DNA of 64,000 nt from Kribbella voronezhensis. Lineage in GTDB: Bacteria > Actinomycetota > Actinomycetes > Propionibacteriales > Kribbellaceae. The stretch is taken from assembly GCF_004365175.1 (NCBI RefSeq), contig NZ_SOCE01000001.1:5153403-5217402 (forward strand), read 5' to 3'. The notes under the pieces were generated by a model that ran no database searches, was not told the DNA's origin, and worked only from the letters and a program-made list of their open reading frames with translations. The position numbers were made by a program, and so were the translations under genes. Below, piece by piece: positions 27,250 through 36,139 of the stretch; position 1 is the first letter of the stretch, and every line of letters begins with the position of its first letter.

Positions 27250-28070
27250 GCGCCCCTTGGCAGTCACTGCGAGCCCGTATGCCGGTGGCCGTCTCCGCTG
27301 TACTGGTGCTGATTCCCTTGCTGGTGGCGATTTTCGGTCCGTTCGTGCCGCTGAAGATGAAGCCGGGTCTGCCCTATGAGAGCGGTACGCGGCTCGGGAC
27401 GGACGGGCTCGGACGGGACGTGCTCCAGTTGCTGCTCGTCGGCGGCCGTACCGCGCTCGGGATGGCGGTGGGTGCCGTGGTGCTCGCCTATCTCATCGGC
27501 GGGACGATCGGACTGGTCGCCGCGTCGACGCGGCATCGCTGGGTCGACGAGGGGCTGATCCGGCCCCTCGACGTACTGCTGCCACTGCCCTCCTTGCTGG
27601 TGATCAGTGTGGTCGCGGTCGGCTGGCGGGCCTCGCCGTTGGCGATCACGCTGGCCGTTGCCCTGGTCAACGTTCCGACGGTGGCGCGGCTGGTGCGTGC
27701 GGCCGCGCTGGATGCCGCCAGTGGACCGGTGGTCGAGGCGTTGCGGATGCAGCGCGAGAGTTGGGTCGCCATCCAGCTCGGGTACGTCGGCCGCTCGGTG
27801 CTGGGGCCGGTCGCGGCCGATCTGGGCACGCGGATCACCCTGGCGGTCTTCCTTGTTGCCTCAGTCAACTTTCTGGGTCTGGGGCTGAGCCCGACCGCGC
27901 CCGACTGGGCGGTCAGTGTCTCGCGCAACCGGGAGGGCGTGCTGTTGCAGCCCTGGGCCGTGGTCGCGCCGGCGTTGATGCTGGTGGCGTTCACCCTCGG
28001 CTTCAACCTGCTCGCGGATCGCCTGGTGCACCGCTCGCGCCGCACAGCCACGGAGTTGGTGGACAGATGA
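27246..28070 (+). CDS. ABC importer permease (DppC/NikC type)
   Basis: 274 aa with about six transmembrane helices. DppC hallmarks are the early GTDGLGRDVLQLLLVGGRTALGMAV, the EAA loop EALRMQRESWVAIQLGYVGRSVLGPVAADLG and NFLGLGLSPTAPDWAVSVSRNREGVLLQPWAVVAPALMLVAFTLGFNLLADRL. Start and stop overlap both neighbours by 4 bases. It pairs with the DppB-type permease to form the channel. Confidence 0.92.
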   Translation: MSAPWQSLRARMPVAVSAVLVLIPLLVAIFGPFVPLKMKPGLPYESGTRLGTDGLGRDVLQLLLVGGRTALGMAVGAVVLAYLIGGTIGLVAASTRHRWVDEGLIRPLDVLLPLPSLLVISVVAVGWRASPLAITLAVALVNVPTVARLVRAAALDAASGPVVEALRMQRESWVAIQLGYVGRSVLGPVAADLGTRITLAVFLVASVNFLGLGLSPTAPDWAVSVSRNREGVLLQPWAVVAPALMLVAFTLGFNLLADRLVHRSRRTATELVDR

Positions 28071-29731
28071 AGCCACTGGTGGAAGTGCGTGGACTGTCTG
28101 CTGCGGCAGGGACAGCCGTCCTCGTTGACGGGGTGGACTTCAAGGTCTGGCCCGGGCAGGTGACAGCACTGGTCGGTGCGTCAGGGTCGGGCAAGACGAC
28201 TTCAGCCCTTGCGCTGCTGGGCGAACGCGGCAGAGGAGTGCGCCTGTCGGGCGAAGTCGCAGTGGACGGCGTCAATCTGCTGCGGGTCGAGGCGCCGGGT
28301 GCACGGGCGGCGAGCGGTGGCGGCGTGGATCTTGCTGCCGCGGCGGCGATCCGGGGACGCGTGGTGGCCTACATGCCCCAGCACCCGGGGAGTGCGCTCA
28401 ACCCGGCGAGGCGGATCGGTACGGCGATCGGTGAGTTGAGCAAGCTGCACAACCACGGGGTAGACGGTGTGGTGGAGGCGCTGCGGGCCGCGCAGTTGCC
28501 GGCTGATCGCAGTACGCAGCGCAGGTTTCCGCATCAGTTCTCCGGTGGACAGCGGCAACGGATCGCCTTGGCGCAGGCGCTTGCCTGCCGTCCGAAGGTG
28601 CTGGTGCTGGACGAGCCGAGTACCGGGCTGGATTCGATCACCCGGCTGCAGTTGGTGAGCGAGCTGAGGGAGCTGACCGACCGGGGCCTGGGCATCTTGT
28701 TGCTCAGTCACGATCTCGATCTGGTCCGCGCGCTGGCGCAGGACGTCGTGGTACTCGACGCCGGCCGGGTGATCGATGCCGGCGGTATCGATGTTCTTCC
28801 AGCCGCAACAAAACTCCAGGCCCGGCCGGGAACCACTGGCGCTTCAACACCGTTGCTCCAGGCAATGAATCTCTCCGCTGCGCTGCGTACACGCGGGCGT
28901 GATCCGATCCTGCAGGAGGTTGAGTTGGCCGTGCCGCCCGGTAGTTGCGTGGGTGTCGTCGGCCGCTCCGGCAGCGGCAAAACCACCCTGGCCCGTTGTC
29001 TGGCCGGCCTGCACGAGCGGCACACCGGCCGGATCACCCTGTCCGATCAGCCACTTCCCGTACTCCGGAAGCGGTCGGCCGAGCAAGCTCGCCAGGTCCA
29101 ATATGTCTGGCAGGAGGTCCGCGGCTCCTTCGACGAGCGACGCCGCGTCGACGACCAGGTAGCCCGTACTGCGGAACGCCTGCGCGGGGTCGGCCCGGTC
29201 GAGGCGAAAGCCGAAGCCGTTGCCACCCTCGCTCGTCTCGGCGTCTCGGCAATGGTGGCCGCCAGACCGCCCAGTCAGCTGTCCGGCGGAGAGCTTCAAC
29301 GGGCGGCGATCGCGCGAGCCCTCCTCGCCCGTCCCGAGGTGCTGATCTGCGACGAGATCACCACAGCGCTCGACGAGCACGGAACCGCCTTGGTGGTCGA
29401 GTTGCTGTCCGAGCTGCAAGGCAGCGGGATGGCCCTGATCTGGGTCAGCCATGACCTCGGGCTGGTCGCGGCGGTCGCCGATCGAGTGCTGGTGCTGGAG
29501 GCCGGCCGGGTGGTTGAAGTAGGGCCGCCGGCCACCGTGATGGCGAAGCCGGCTCACGAAACGACCGAGCGGCTGGTGAGGGCCGCGCGGCTCGGGCGAA
29601 GCGGAGTCGGGTTGCCCGCTGTGGATCCCGGGTCGCGCGCGCCCGCAGTACCGGAAGCCGTAGTACCAGAAGAAGAACCTCCGCCCGTGCTGACCAGTTG
29701 TGCCGACACGAGGAGCGAACCGCAGCGATGA
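28067..29731 (+). CDS. Fused double ATPase of the ABC importer (DppD-DppF fusion)
   Basis: 554 aa with two complete ATP-binding domains in one chain, which other systems encode as separate DppD/DppF or CntD/CntF subunits. Domain 1: Walker A GASGSGKTT (about residue 38), signature FSGGQRQRIALAQAL, Walker B VLVLDEPSTGLD. Domain 2: Walker A GRSGSGKTT, signature LSGGELQRAAIARAL, Walker B VLICDEITTALDE (Pro of DEP replaced by Ile). A Pro/Glu-rich tail of about 50 residues follows. Its start overlaps the permease stop and its stop overlaps the next start, tying import to the enzyme genes. Confidence 0.9.
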   Translation: MKPLVEVRGLSAAAGTAVLVDGVDFKVWPGQVTALVGASGSGKTTSALALLGERGRGVRLSGEVAVDGVNLLRVEAPGARAASGGGVDLAAAAAIRGRVVAYMPQHPGSALNPARRIGTAIGELSKLHNHGVDGVVEALRAAQLPADRSTQRRFPHQFSGGQRQRIALAQALACRPKVLVLDEPSTGLDSITRLQLVSELRELTDRGLGILLLSHDLDLVRALAQDVVVLDAGRVIDAGGIDVLPAATKLQARPGTTGASTPLLQAMNLSAALRTRGRDPILQEVELAVPPGSCVGVVGRSGSGKTTLARCLAGLHERHTGRITLSDQPLPVLRKRSAEQARQVQYVWQEVRGSFDERRRVDDQVARTAERLRGVGPVEAKAEAVATLARLGVSAMVAARPPSQLSGGELQRAAIARALLARPEVLICDEITTALDEHGTALVVELLSELQGSGMALIWVSHDLGLVAAVADRVLVLEAGRVVEVGPPATVMAKPAHETTERLVRAARLGRSGVGLPAVDPGSRAPAVPEAVVPEEEPPPVLTSCADTRSEPQR

Positions 29732-30780
29732 AGCCGTCCCGATTGCACGATCATCTGGCCGAGGCGATCAAGGACCCCGACCCGATCCGCGTGGGCGACG
29801 AGCTGATCTGCCTGCGGTTCGAGACGATGAAGGTGTACTCCGCGCTCGGCGCGGTCCGGCACCTGCTCGACAGCGGCGCGGTGAAGCCGGGGGACACCCT
29901 GATCGACTCCTCCAGCGGGATCTACGCGCACGCGCTCGCGCTGGCCTGCCACCGGTACGGGATGAAGTGCCACATCGTCGGCTCGACCACCGTCGACCGG
30001 ACGCTCAAGATCCAGTTGGAGATCCTCGGCGCCACGGTCGAGCAGGTGCCGTCGTCGAACAACCTGCAACTGGACCAGAACCTGCGGGTCCGCCGGATCG
30101 CCGAGATCCTGCGCGACAACCCGACGTACCACTGGATGCGGCAGTACCACGACGACATCCACTACCTCGGCTACGGCGCGGTCGCGGATCTCGTCGCCGA
30201 ACTCGTGCCGTCGGGACCGCTCTGCCTGGTCGGCGGCGTGGGGACGGGAGCGTCGACCGGCGCGATCGCGGAGTTCCTGCGCCGGCGCGGGCGGGACGTG
30301 AACCTGGTCGGCGTCCAGCCGTTCGGCAGCATCACCTTCGGCGCCGGGCACACGCAGGACCCGGAGATGATCATCGCGGGGATCGGCAGCTCGATCGAGT
30401 TCCGCAACGTGCGGCACGACCTGTACGACCGGCTGCACTGGGTCTCCTTCGACTATGCGATGTCGGCCGCGGTCGATCTGCTCCGCACCTCCGGGGTTTT
30501 CGCCGGGCTGTCCGCGGGCGCGGCGTACCTGTCCGCGTTGTGGGAGCACAACTGCGACAGCAGCCGGCAGCACGTCTTCCTCGCGGCCGACACCGGCACC
30601 CGGTACGTCGAATCGGCCTTCGCCCGGCACGCCGAGGCGCGGCCGATGAACGCGATGCGGCCGCGCGAGATCGAGTCGCTGGACGATCTCGCCGTTCCGT
30701 GGTCGGCGATGTCCTGGGACCGGCGCGAGTCGGCCCAACTCCGGCGCGAAGAGTTTCCATCTGCGACTCCGTCGCATTAG
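29728..30780 (+). CDS. PLP-dependent enzyme of the cysteine synthase (fold type II) family, atypical
   Basis: 350 aa. The catalytic Lys lies in LRFETMKVYSALGAV (about residue 36), aligned with the Lys of the CysK GSxKDR motif by its 15-residue spacing to the next conserved Gly. KPGDTLIDSSSGIYAHALALA matches the CysK TSGNTGIALA loop but has Ile-Tyr in place of Asn-Thr. GGVGTGASTGAI is the phosphate cup, and AADTGTRYVES matches the late GxRY motif. It resembles diaminopropionate synthases such as SbnA more than housekeeping CysK. It overlaps the ATPase gene by 4 bases. An amino-acid building-block role for a metallophore is inferred. Confidence 0.75.
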   Translation: MKPSRLHDHLAEAIKDPDPIRVGDELICLRFETMKVYSALGAVRHLLDSGAVKPGDTLIDSSSGIYAHALALACHRYGMKCHIVGSTTVDRTLKIQLEILGATVEQVPSSNNLQLDQNLRVRRIAEILRDNPTYHWMRQYHDDIHYLGYGAVADLVAELVPSGPLCLVGGVGTGASTGAIAEFLRRRGRDVNLVGVQPFGSITFGAGHTQDPEMIIAGIGSSIEFRNVRHDLYDRLHWVSFDYAMSAAVDLLRTSGVFAGLSAGAAYLSALWEHNCDSSRQHVFLAADTGTRYVESAFARHAEARPMNAMRPREIESLDDLAVPWSAMSWDRRESAQLRREEFPSATPSH

Positions 30781-30814
30781 AGTCTGTGCCCCAGCGCTGA
30801 AAGGCTGCCCCGCC

Positions 30815-31633
30815 ATGACTTCTGTTGCCGCCCTCACCGAATCCGTCCTGGCGGGAGAACGCGGACCGTCGCCCGCCGATCTGTCGGTGATCAGCGCGTT
30901 CTGGCTGCATCACACCACCCGCTTGCCGGGCGCCGACGTCACCTACCGGAACTACTACCTGCTGCTCCGGGTCGGCGAGGTCTTCGGTGCCTGCTCCTTC
31001 GAGCCCGGCGAGCTCGACCCCTCGTACTGCGAGGAAGCCTCCGGGCTCTCCCTGGACAAACTGATCGGCGATGCACCACTCCCGGTCCGGATCGCCGCGC
31101 TCGATGCTTACCTCGCATCGGTCGAGCCGCATCACAGCGCACCTGGTGCCGAAGAGATCGTCCTGCCGGCCGGTACGCCGGACGTTCGCGCGCGGGCCCG
31201 GGATGCCGCGGTGGCCGGTCTCCTGGAAGTTCGGCCGGGCGCCAAGGTCGCGTTGATCGGCGTCGTCAACCCGTTGGTGGATGCGATCACCGAGCGCGGC
31301 GGGAGCTGTCTGCCCTGTGATTTCAACCTCGCGCGGACGGCTTCCGGGCTGCCGGTCTCTCGCGACATGACGGCGGTTGTCGACGCCGCGGATGCTGTCG
31401 TCGCGACCGGGATGACCTTGAGCAACGGAAGTTTCGACGTACTGCTCGATCGTTGCCGTGAGCAATCGAAGCCGTTGGCTGTCTATGCTCAGACCGGCTC
31501 CGCGGTGGTTCGCGCCTTCCTCGGGTCCGGGGTCACCGCGCTGTCCGCGGAGCCTTTTCCCTTTTCCCAGTTCAGCTCCCGCCCGACGAGCTTGTACCGC
31601 TATCAGTCGCAGGATGGAGACGTACGGACGTGA
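30815..31633 (+). CDS. DUF364 (putative heavy-metal chelation / Rossmann-like) protein
   Basis: 272 aa. The N-terminal part (LSVISAFWLHHTTRLPGADVTYRNYYLLLRVG) resembles the enolase-N-like DUF4213 domain. The C-terminal part is a Rossmann-like DUF364 domain (GAKVALIGVVNPLVDAITERGGSCLPCDFNLAR, then MTAVVDAADAVVATGMTLSNGSFDVLLDRCREQSKPLAVYAQTGS). A solved family member was proposed to take part in heavy-metal chelation; the real reaction is unknown. It is 34 bases after the PLP enzyme gene and overlaps the exporter gene by 4 bases, so it belongs to this operon. Confidence 0.75.
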   Translation: MTSVAALTESVLAGERGPSPADLSVISAFWLHHTTRLPGADVTYRNYYLLLRVGEVFGACSFEPGELDPSYCEEASGLSLDKLIGDAPLPVRIAALDAYLASVEPHHSAPGAEEIVLPAGTPDVRARARDAAVAGLLEVRPGAKVALIGVVNPLVDAITERGGSCLPCDFNLARTASGLPVSRDMTAVVDAADAVVATGMTLSNGSFDVLLDRCREQSKPLAVYAQTGSAVVRAFLGSGVTALSAEPFPFSQFSSRPTSLYRYQSQDGDVRT

Positions 31634-32859
31634 GCACGGACAACTCGACGCTCCGATCGAAAGCGGTCGCGGCGTCGACCGAGGTGCCGGGCGACTGGCG
31701 GATGGCGAAGCGGTTGTGGCCGTTCTTGCTGGCCTCGACGGTCAGCCTGATTCCGTTCACGGTGTTCGGGATGTATCTGGTACCGATCGCGGCCGCTGCG
31801 GACGGGAAAGTGGCGGAGATCGGCGGGCTGCGGGGGCTCGGCGGACTGGCCGCGCTGGTCGTCGGTGTCGCCGTGGCGCCGCTGATCGACCGGCTGGCCC
31901 GTGAGCTCGTGGCCGCGGGTGGCCTTGCGCTGCTGGGGATCTCGGCGGCATTGGGTGCTATCGGCAACGTCTTCGCGCTGGCCGCGTTCTGTCTGCTGAT
32001 CGGGGCATCGACCTCGATCCTCGGACCGTCGATCGGCGCCGCCGCCGCGGACCGGTTCACCTCTCCGGCCGCGGCCGGCCGTGCGGCCACGCTGGTCTCC
32101 GCGACCACGTCGATGATGGCGATGCTGGCCGCACCCGTGCTCGCCGTACCGGGGATGGTCTGGGGTTGGCGCGGGAATCTGCTGGCCGCCTCGGCGATCT
32201 CACTGGTGTTGTCGGCGGCGTTCTTCTGGCGTGGCCGCGGGCGGACGGCGCCGGTCCGCGCGGATGGCGGCCGGCCTGGGTACGTCGCGACGTACCGGGC
32301 GTTGGCGCGGATCCCGGGCGCGCTTCCGTTGCTCGCGGTGGCGCTGCTGCGGACGGCCGCTTTCATGGGGTATCTGGCTTACCTGGCGGCGTTCTACGAC
32401 GACAGGTTCGCTTTGGCCCCTGGGTGGTTCGCGCTGGTCTGGTCGCTCAGCGGGGCTTCGTTCTTCGTCGGCAATCTCTTCGCCGGCCGGTACCTCGCGC
32501 TCGAGCGGCCGTGGATCGGGCCGGAGAAACTGCTGGTGCTCGGGGTGGGCGTCGCGCTGGTCAGCGTCACCGCCTTCTACTTCTCGCCGACCTTGCCGTC
32601 GACGCTGGTGCTGACCGCCTTGATGGGTGCGAGCCATGCGACGGTCGCCGCCTGCGTCACGACATTGCTCGTACGGCGCAGTGGCGACCTGCGCGGATCG
32701 GCGTTGGGAATCAACGCCGCCGGGATGAGTCTCGGGGTGTTTCTGGGCGCGGCGGTCGGTGGACTCGGCCTCGGGCTCGGGGGTTACCCGGGTACGGCCC
32801 TGGCTTTCGCTTCGATCACCCTCGTAGCTCTCGTCTTCGCGTTCCGGGTGCGCGGGTAG
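31630..32859 (+). CDS. MFS transporter, probable exporter
   Basis: 409 aa with 12 predicted transmembrane helices and the MFS loop pattern (GLRGLGGLAALVVGVAVAPLIDRLARE between helices 2 and 3; FVGNLFAGRYLALERP in the second half). The GTG start overlaps the DUF364 stop (GTGA). Since the operon also encodes a full importer, this protein most simply exports a product made by the PLP and DUF364 enzymes, as CntE does for staphylopine. The substrate is inferred from context only. Confidence 0.85.
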   Translation: MSTDNSTLRSKAVAASTEVPGDWRMAKRLWPFLLASTVSLIPFTVFGMYLVPIAAAADGKVAEIGGLRGLGGLAALVVGVAVAPLIDRLARELVAAGGLALLGISAALGAIGNVFALAAFCLLIGASTSILGPSIGAAAADRFTSPAAAGRAATLVSATTSMMAMLAAPVLAVPGMVWGWRGNLLAASAISLVLSAAFFWRGRGRTAPVRADGGRPGYVATYRALARIPGALPLLAVALLRTAAFMGYLAYLAAFYDDRFALAPGWFALVWSLSGASFFVGNLFAGRYLALERPWIGPEKLLVLGVGVALVSVTAFYFSPTLPSTLVLTALMGASHATVAACVTTLLVRRSGDLRGSALGINAAGMSLGVFLGAAVGGLGLGLGGYPGTALAFASITLVALVFAFRVRG

Positions 32860-32879
32860 GAGGTCTATCGTTCGGTCTC

Positions 32880-33551
32880 ATGGACAACCTGCCCGAGCCT
32901 CAGAATCCGCACGCGCACCTGCGCGCCTCCGACACCGACCGCGATCAGGTCGTCGAGGTGTTGCGGGATGCGTTGATGACCGGGCGGCTGACGCAGGACG
33001 AGCACGCGGAGCGGCTGGAGCAGACGCTGAAGGCGCGCACGCTCGGTGAGCTCGAGCCGATCACGCAGGATCTGGCCGTGCCCGGGCAGGCCTTCCGGCC
33101 GGCCGCCGCGGCCGCGCCGTCGAACAGCCCGGTGCCGATCGAGGAGCCGGCCAACCCGGCCGACAGCTTCGAGACCGTGGTCGGCATCTTCGGCGGCGGC
33201 GAGCGCAGAGGCCGCTGGCGGGTCAAGCGCCGGACCAACGCGTTGTGCGTCTTCGGCGGCTACGACCTGGACATGACCGATGCGGTCTTCGAGGGCCGCG
33301 AGGTGACGATCTGGGCGATCGCGATCTTCGGCGGCGTCGACATCACGGTGCCGGACAGCGTCAACGTCCGCAACGAGGGCATCGGCATCTTCGGCGGATT
33401 CGCGGCCCGCGGTGGCGACGACCCCGACCCGAACGCCCCGACCGTCGTGGTCAAAGGCCTCGCCCTCTTCGGCGGCGTCGGCGGCCAGACCAGTTCCCGC
33501 CGCCACCGCAACCGCAACCGCGACCGAGGACACGGCCGGCTAGGGCACTAG
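32880..33551 (+). CDS. DUF1707 and LiaF-like domain protein
   Basis: 223 aa. The N-terminal DUF1707 motif is LRASDTDRDQVVEVLRDALMTGRLTQDEHAERLEQTLKARTLGELEPITQDL. After a Pro/Ala linker comes a beta-rich LiaF/DUF2154-like domain with repeated IFGG units (VVGIFGGGERRGRW, LCVFGGYDLDMTDA, IAIFGGVDITVP, IGIFGGF, LALFGGVGG). Such proteins are predicted cytoplasmic or membrane-associated factors in cell-envelope stress, with no defined role in actinobacteria. AGGAGG lies about 16 bases before the ATG. Its end overlaps pmt convergently by 4 bases. Confidence 0.85.
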   Translation: MDNLPEPQNPHAHLRASDTDRDQVVEVLRDALMTGRLTQDEHAERLEQTLKARTLGELEPITQDLAVPGQAFRPAAAAAPSNSPVPIEEPANPADSFETVVGIFGGGERRGRWRVKRRTNALCVFGGYDLDMTDAVFEGREVTIWAIAIFGGVDITVPDSVNVRNEGIGIFGGFAARGGDDPDPNAPTVVVKGLALFGGVGGQTSSRRHRNRNRDRGHGRLGH

Positions 33552-35197
33552 ATCCAGGACTTGAACCACATGCGGTTGAGCCAGGCCGAGTGGGGGAGGA
33601 CCTTGTCGGTCAGGATCGGCCAGATGTAGGCGAAGTTGAGCACGACCAGGACGACGAAGGCGCCGACCACCGCGCTGCCGATCAGCCGCCGCGGGGTGGC
33701 GGCCTGCATGGCCGTCCGGGCCGGGCCGAGGATCTTGCCGAGCACGAGGGACAGCGCGATCACCGTGAACGGGATCATCGTCACCGCGTAGAAAAAGAAG
33801 ATCGGCCGGTCGTCGAAGGCGAACCAGGGCACCCAGCAGGTGACGAAGCCGACGACGGCCACGCCGAACCGCCAGTCCCGCTGGCCGACCCACAGCACCA
33901 GGGCCGCGAGCAGCGCCAGGGCACCGCCCCACCACAGCAGCGGCGTACCGACCGCGGAGATGACCGACAGGCAGTTCTGGTTCCTGGCGTCGCAGCCCGG
34001 CTGGCCGGGCTTGATGTCGTTGACCGCGTCGAAGCCGATCGGCCGGGCGATGATCGGCCAGCCGGCCGGGTGCGACTGGTACGGGTGGGTGGCGTGCCTG
34101 ATGTAGTCGCCGGTGTGGAAGGCCAGCACTTCCTGGTGGTAATGGATCAGTGACCGGAAGTCGTCCGGAACCACCTTCATCACGCCGTGCGCCGGGTTCT
34201 TGGACGCGTAGTCGTGGTCGTAGGCGTTGTCGTGCAGCAGCCAGCCGGTCCAGGTCGCCGTGTAGGTGACGACCGCGACCAGCACGATGCTGAGGAACGC
34301 GGGCAGGCCGTCGACCAGCGCCGACTTCCAGAACGCGTGCCGTACGCCGATCATCCGGCGCGCGCCGAGATCCCAGGCGAAGACGAGCAGCCCGAACCCG
34401 GCCATCACCCAGATGGCGCTCCACTTGGTGCCGAGCGCGAGACCGAAGCAGACACCGGCCGCGAGCCGCCACGGGCGGACCAGCATCAGGCGGCCGACCG
34501 CGCCCTCGGCCTTCTGGTCCAGCGAGTCGGCCAGCCGGCGCCGGCTCCAGTCGCGATCGGCGACCAGGCAGGAGACCGCGGCGACCAGCCAGAAGGCGAG
34601 GAAGATGTCGAGCAGCGCGACCCGCGACATCACGAAGTGCAGGCCGTCGACCGCGAGCAGGAGGCCGGCGATACAGCCGATCAGCGTCGACCGGGTCATC
34701 CGGCGCACGACCCGGATCAGCAGCAGGACGGTCAGGGTGCCGAACAGGGCCGGCATGAACCGCCAGCCGAACGTGTTCATCCCGAACAACTGCTCACCGG
34801 CGGCGATCATCCACTTGCCGACCTCGGGGTGCACGGTCAGGCTCGGGGTGGTCTTGAAGACGTCCAGGTTGCCGGCCAGGATCGCCTTGTCGGCGGCCCC
34901 TTCGGGCTTGTCGATGAACTGCAACGCGTACCCGTGCTTGAGCAGCGAGTACGCGTCCTTGGCGTAGTAGGTCTCGTCGAAGACGAACTTGACCGGGTTG
35001 CCGAGGTTCCAGAACCGCAGGATCGCGGCCATCGCCGTGATCGCGAGGGTGGCGATCCAGCCGCCCTCGAAATCCCGCGGCATCGGCGGGTACAACCGCT
35101 GTTTCAGCGGCGGCAGCCGGCGCCCCTGGACGTCGCGCCCGAGCGTCTCCCGCACCTCGGCGGCCGTCGCGGTGTCGTCATCGATCACAGCAGTCAC
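33548..35197 (-). CDS. pmt: Protein O-mannosyltransferase (GT39)
   Basis: About 549-aa integral membrane glycosyltransferase of the PMT family, which moves mannose from polyprenyl phosphomannose to Ser/Thr of exported proteins. Key signs are FWNLGNPVKFVFDETYYAKDAYSLLKHGY (catalytic Asp-Glu in loop 1), HPEVGKWMIAAGEQLFG, about ten membrane helices, and the C-terminal PMT four-TM region. Start GTG 35197 is preferred; GTG 35227 would add ten residues and neither has a strong ribosome-binding site. It is divergent from rsmI, the conserved mycobacterial order (Rv1002c/Rv1003). Confidence 0.92.
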   Translation of the reverse strand: MTAVIDDDTATAAEVRETLGRDVQGRRLPPLKQRLYPPMPRDFEGGWIATLAITAMAAILRFWNLGNPVKFVFDETYYAKDAYSLLKHGYALQFIDKPEGAADKAILAGNLDVFKTTPSLTVHPEVGKWMIAAGEQLFGMNTFGWRFMPALFGTLTVLLLIRVVRRMTRSTLIGCIAGLLLAVDGLHFVMSRVALLDIFLAFWLVAAVSCLVADRDWSRRRLADSLDQKAEGAVGRLMLVRPWRLAAGVCFGLALGTKWSAIWVMAGFGLLVFAWDLGARRMIGVRHAFWKSALVDGLPAFLSIVLVAVVTYTATWTGWLLHDNAYDHDYASKNPAHGVMKVVPDDFRSLIHYHQEVLAFHTGDYIRHATHPYQSHPAGWPIIARPIGFDAVNDIKPGQPGCDARNQNCLSVISAVGTPLLWWGGALALLAALVLWVGQRDWRFGVAVVGFVTCWVPWFAFDDRPIFFFYAVTMIPFTVIALSLVLGKILGPARTAMQAATPRRLIGSAVVGAFVVLVVLNFAYIWPILTDKVLPHSAWLNRMWFKSWI

Positions 35198-35268
35198 GCG
35201 GCCATCGTACGGAGCCCCGGATACCACCGCGTCCCGACACCGCCTCGACCGGCTGCGAGGATGGCTCC

Positions 35269-36111
35269 ATGACCGGGCGATTGGTGTTGGCGGGGACTCC
35301 TATTGGGGATCTGGGGGATGCGTCGGCGCGGTTGGCGCGGGTGTTGGGGGAGGCCGATGTGGTGGCCGCGGAGGACACGCGGCGGCTGCGGCGGTTGACG
35401 ACGGAGCTCGGGATCGTGGTGCACGGGCGGGTGCTGAGCTTCTTCGAGGGGAACGAGCGGGAGCGGACGCCGGAGCTGGTGGCGGCGCTGCTCGAGGGGC
35501 AGACCGTGGTGGTGGTGACGGACGCGGGGATGCCGAGCGTCTCCGACCCGGGGTACCGGTTGGTGGCGGCCGCGATCGAGGCGGAGATCCACGTGACCGC
35601 CGTACCGGGGCCGTCCGCGGTGCTCACCGCGCTGGCGCTGTCGGGGCTGCCGGTGGACCGGTTCACCTTCGAGGGGTTCCTGCCGCGCAAGCCGGGTGAG
35701 CGGACGAAGCGGTTGCAGGAGCTGGCCAAGGAGCCGCGGACGATGGTGTTCTTCGAGGCGCCGCACCGGCTGGCGGCCTCGCTGGAGAACATGGCCGAGG
35801 CGTTCGGCGCGGACCGGCGTACGGCGGTGTGCCGTGAGCTGACCAAGACCTATGAAGAGGTCAAGCGCGGTACGGCGGCCGAACTGGCCGAGTGGGCCAT
35901 CGATGGCGTCCGCGGCGAGATCACCGTCGTCGTCGCCGGGGCAGACCAGACGAAGATCCTCGGCCCGGACGAGCTGGCCGCGGAGGTGGCTGCCGACGAG
36001 GAGGCGGGGACGCCGCGCAAGGAGGCGATCTCGGACGTCGCCAAGCGCTTCGGGGTGCCCAAGCGAACGGTGTACGACGCCGTACTGGCCGCTCGGCACC
36101 CTGGTAAATAA
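35269..36111 (+). CDS. rsmI: 16S rRNA 2'-O-ribose C1402 methyltransferase RsmI
   Basis: 280-aa SAM-dependent methyltransferase of the tetrapyrrole-methylase fold that methylates C1402 in the ribosomal decoding centre. Motifs are LVLAGTPIGDLGDASARLARVLGEADVVAAEDTRR, VVVVTDAGMPSVSDPGYRLVAAAIE, VPGPSAVLTALALSGLP and the C-terminal GVPKRTVYDAVL helix. ATG 35269 gives the conserved MTGRLVLAGTPIGDLGDAS start. Standard length and neighbours. Confidence 0.96.
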   Translation: MTGRLVLAGTPIGDLGDASARLARVLGEADVVAAEDTRRLRRLTTELGIVVHGRVLSFFEGNERERTPELVAALLEGQTVVVVTDAGMPSVSDPGYRLVAAAIEAEIHVTAVPGPSAVLTALALSGLPVDRFTFEGFLPRKPGERTKRLQELAKEPRTMVFFEAPHRLAASLENMAEAFGADRRTAVCRELTKTYEEVKRGTAAELAEWAIDGVRGEITVVVAGADQTKILGPDELAAEVAADEEAGTPRKEAISDVAKRFGVPKRTVYDAVLAARHPGK

Positions 36112-36139
36112 CAGTGGCACGCCCGACTACGCTTGAGGC

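Noticed and set aside
29650..29731. Separate small gene at the end of the fused ATPase
   Set aside because: It is the continuous Pro/Glu-rich C-terminal tail of the ATPase frame with no independent start or ribosome-binding site.
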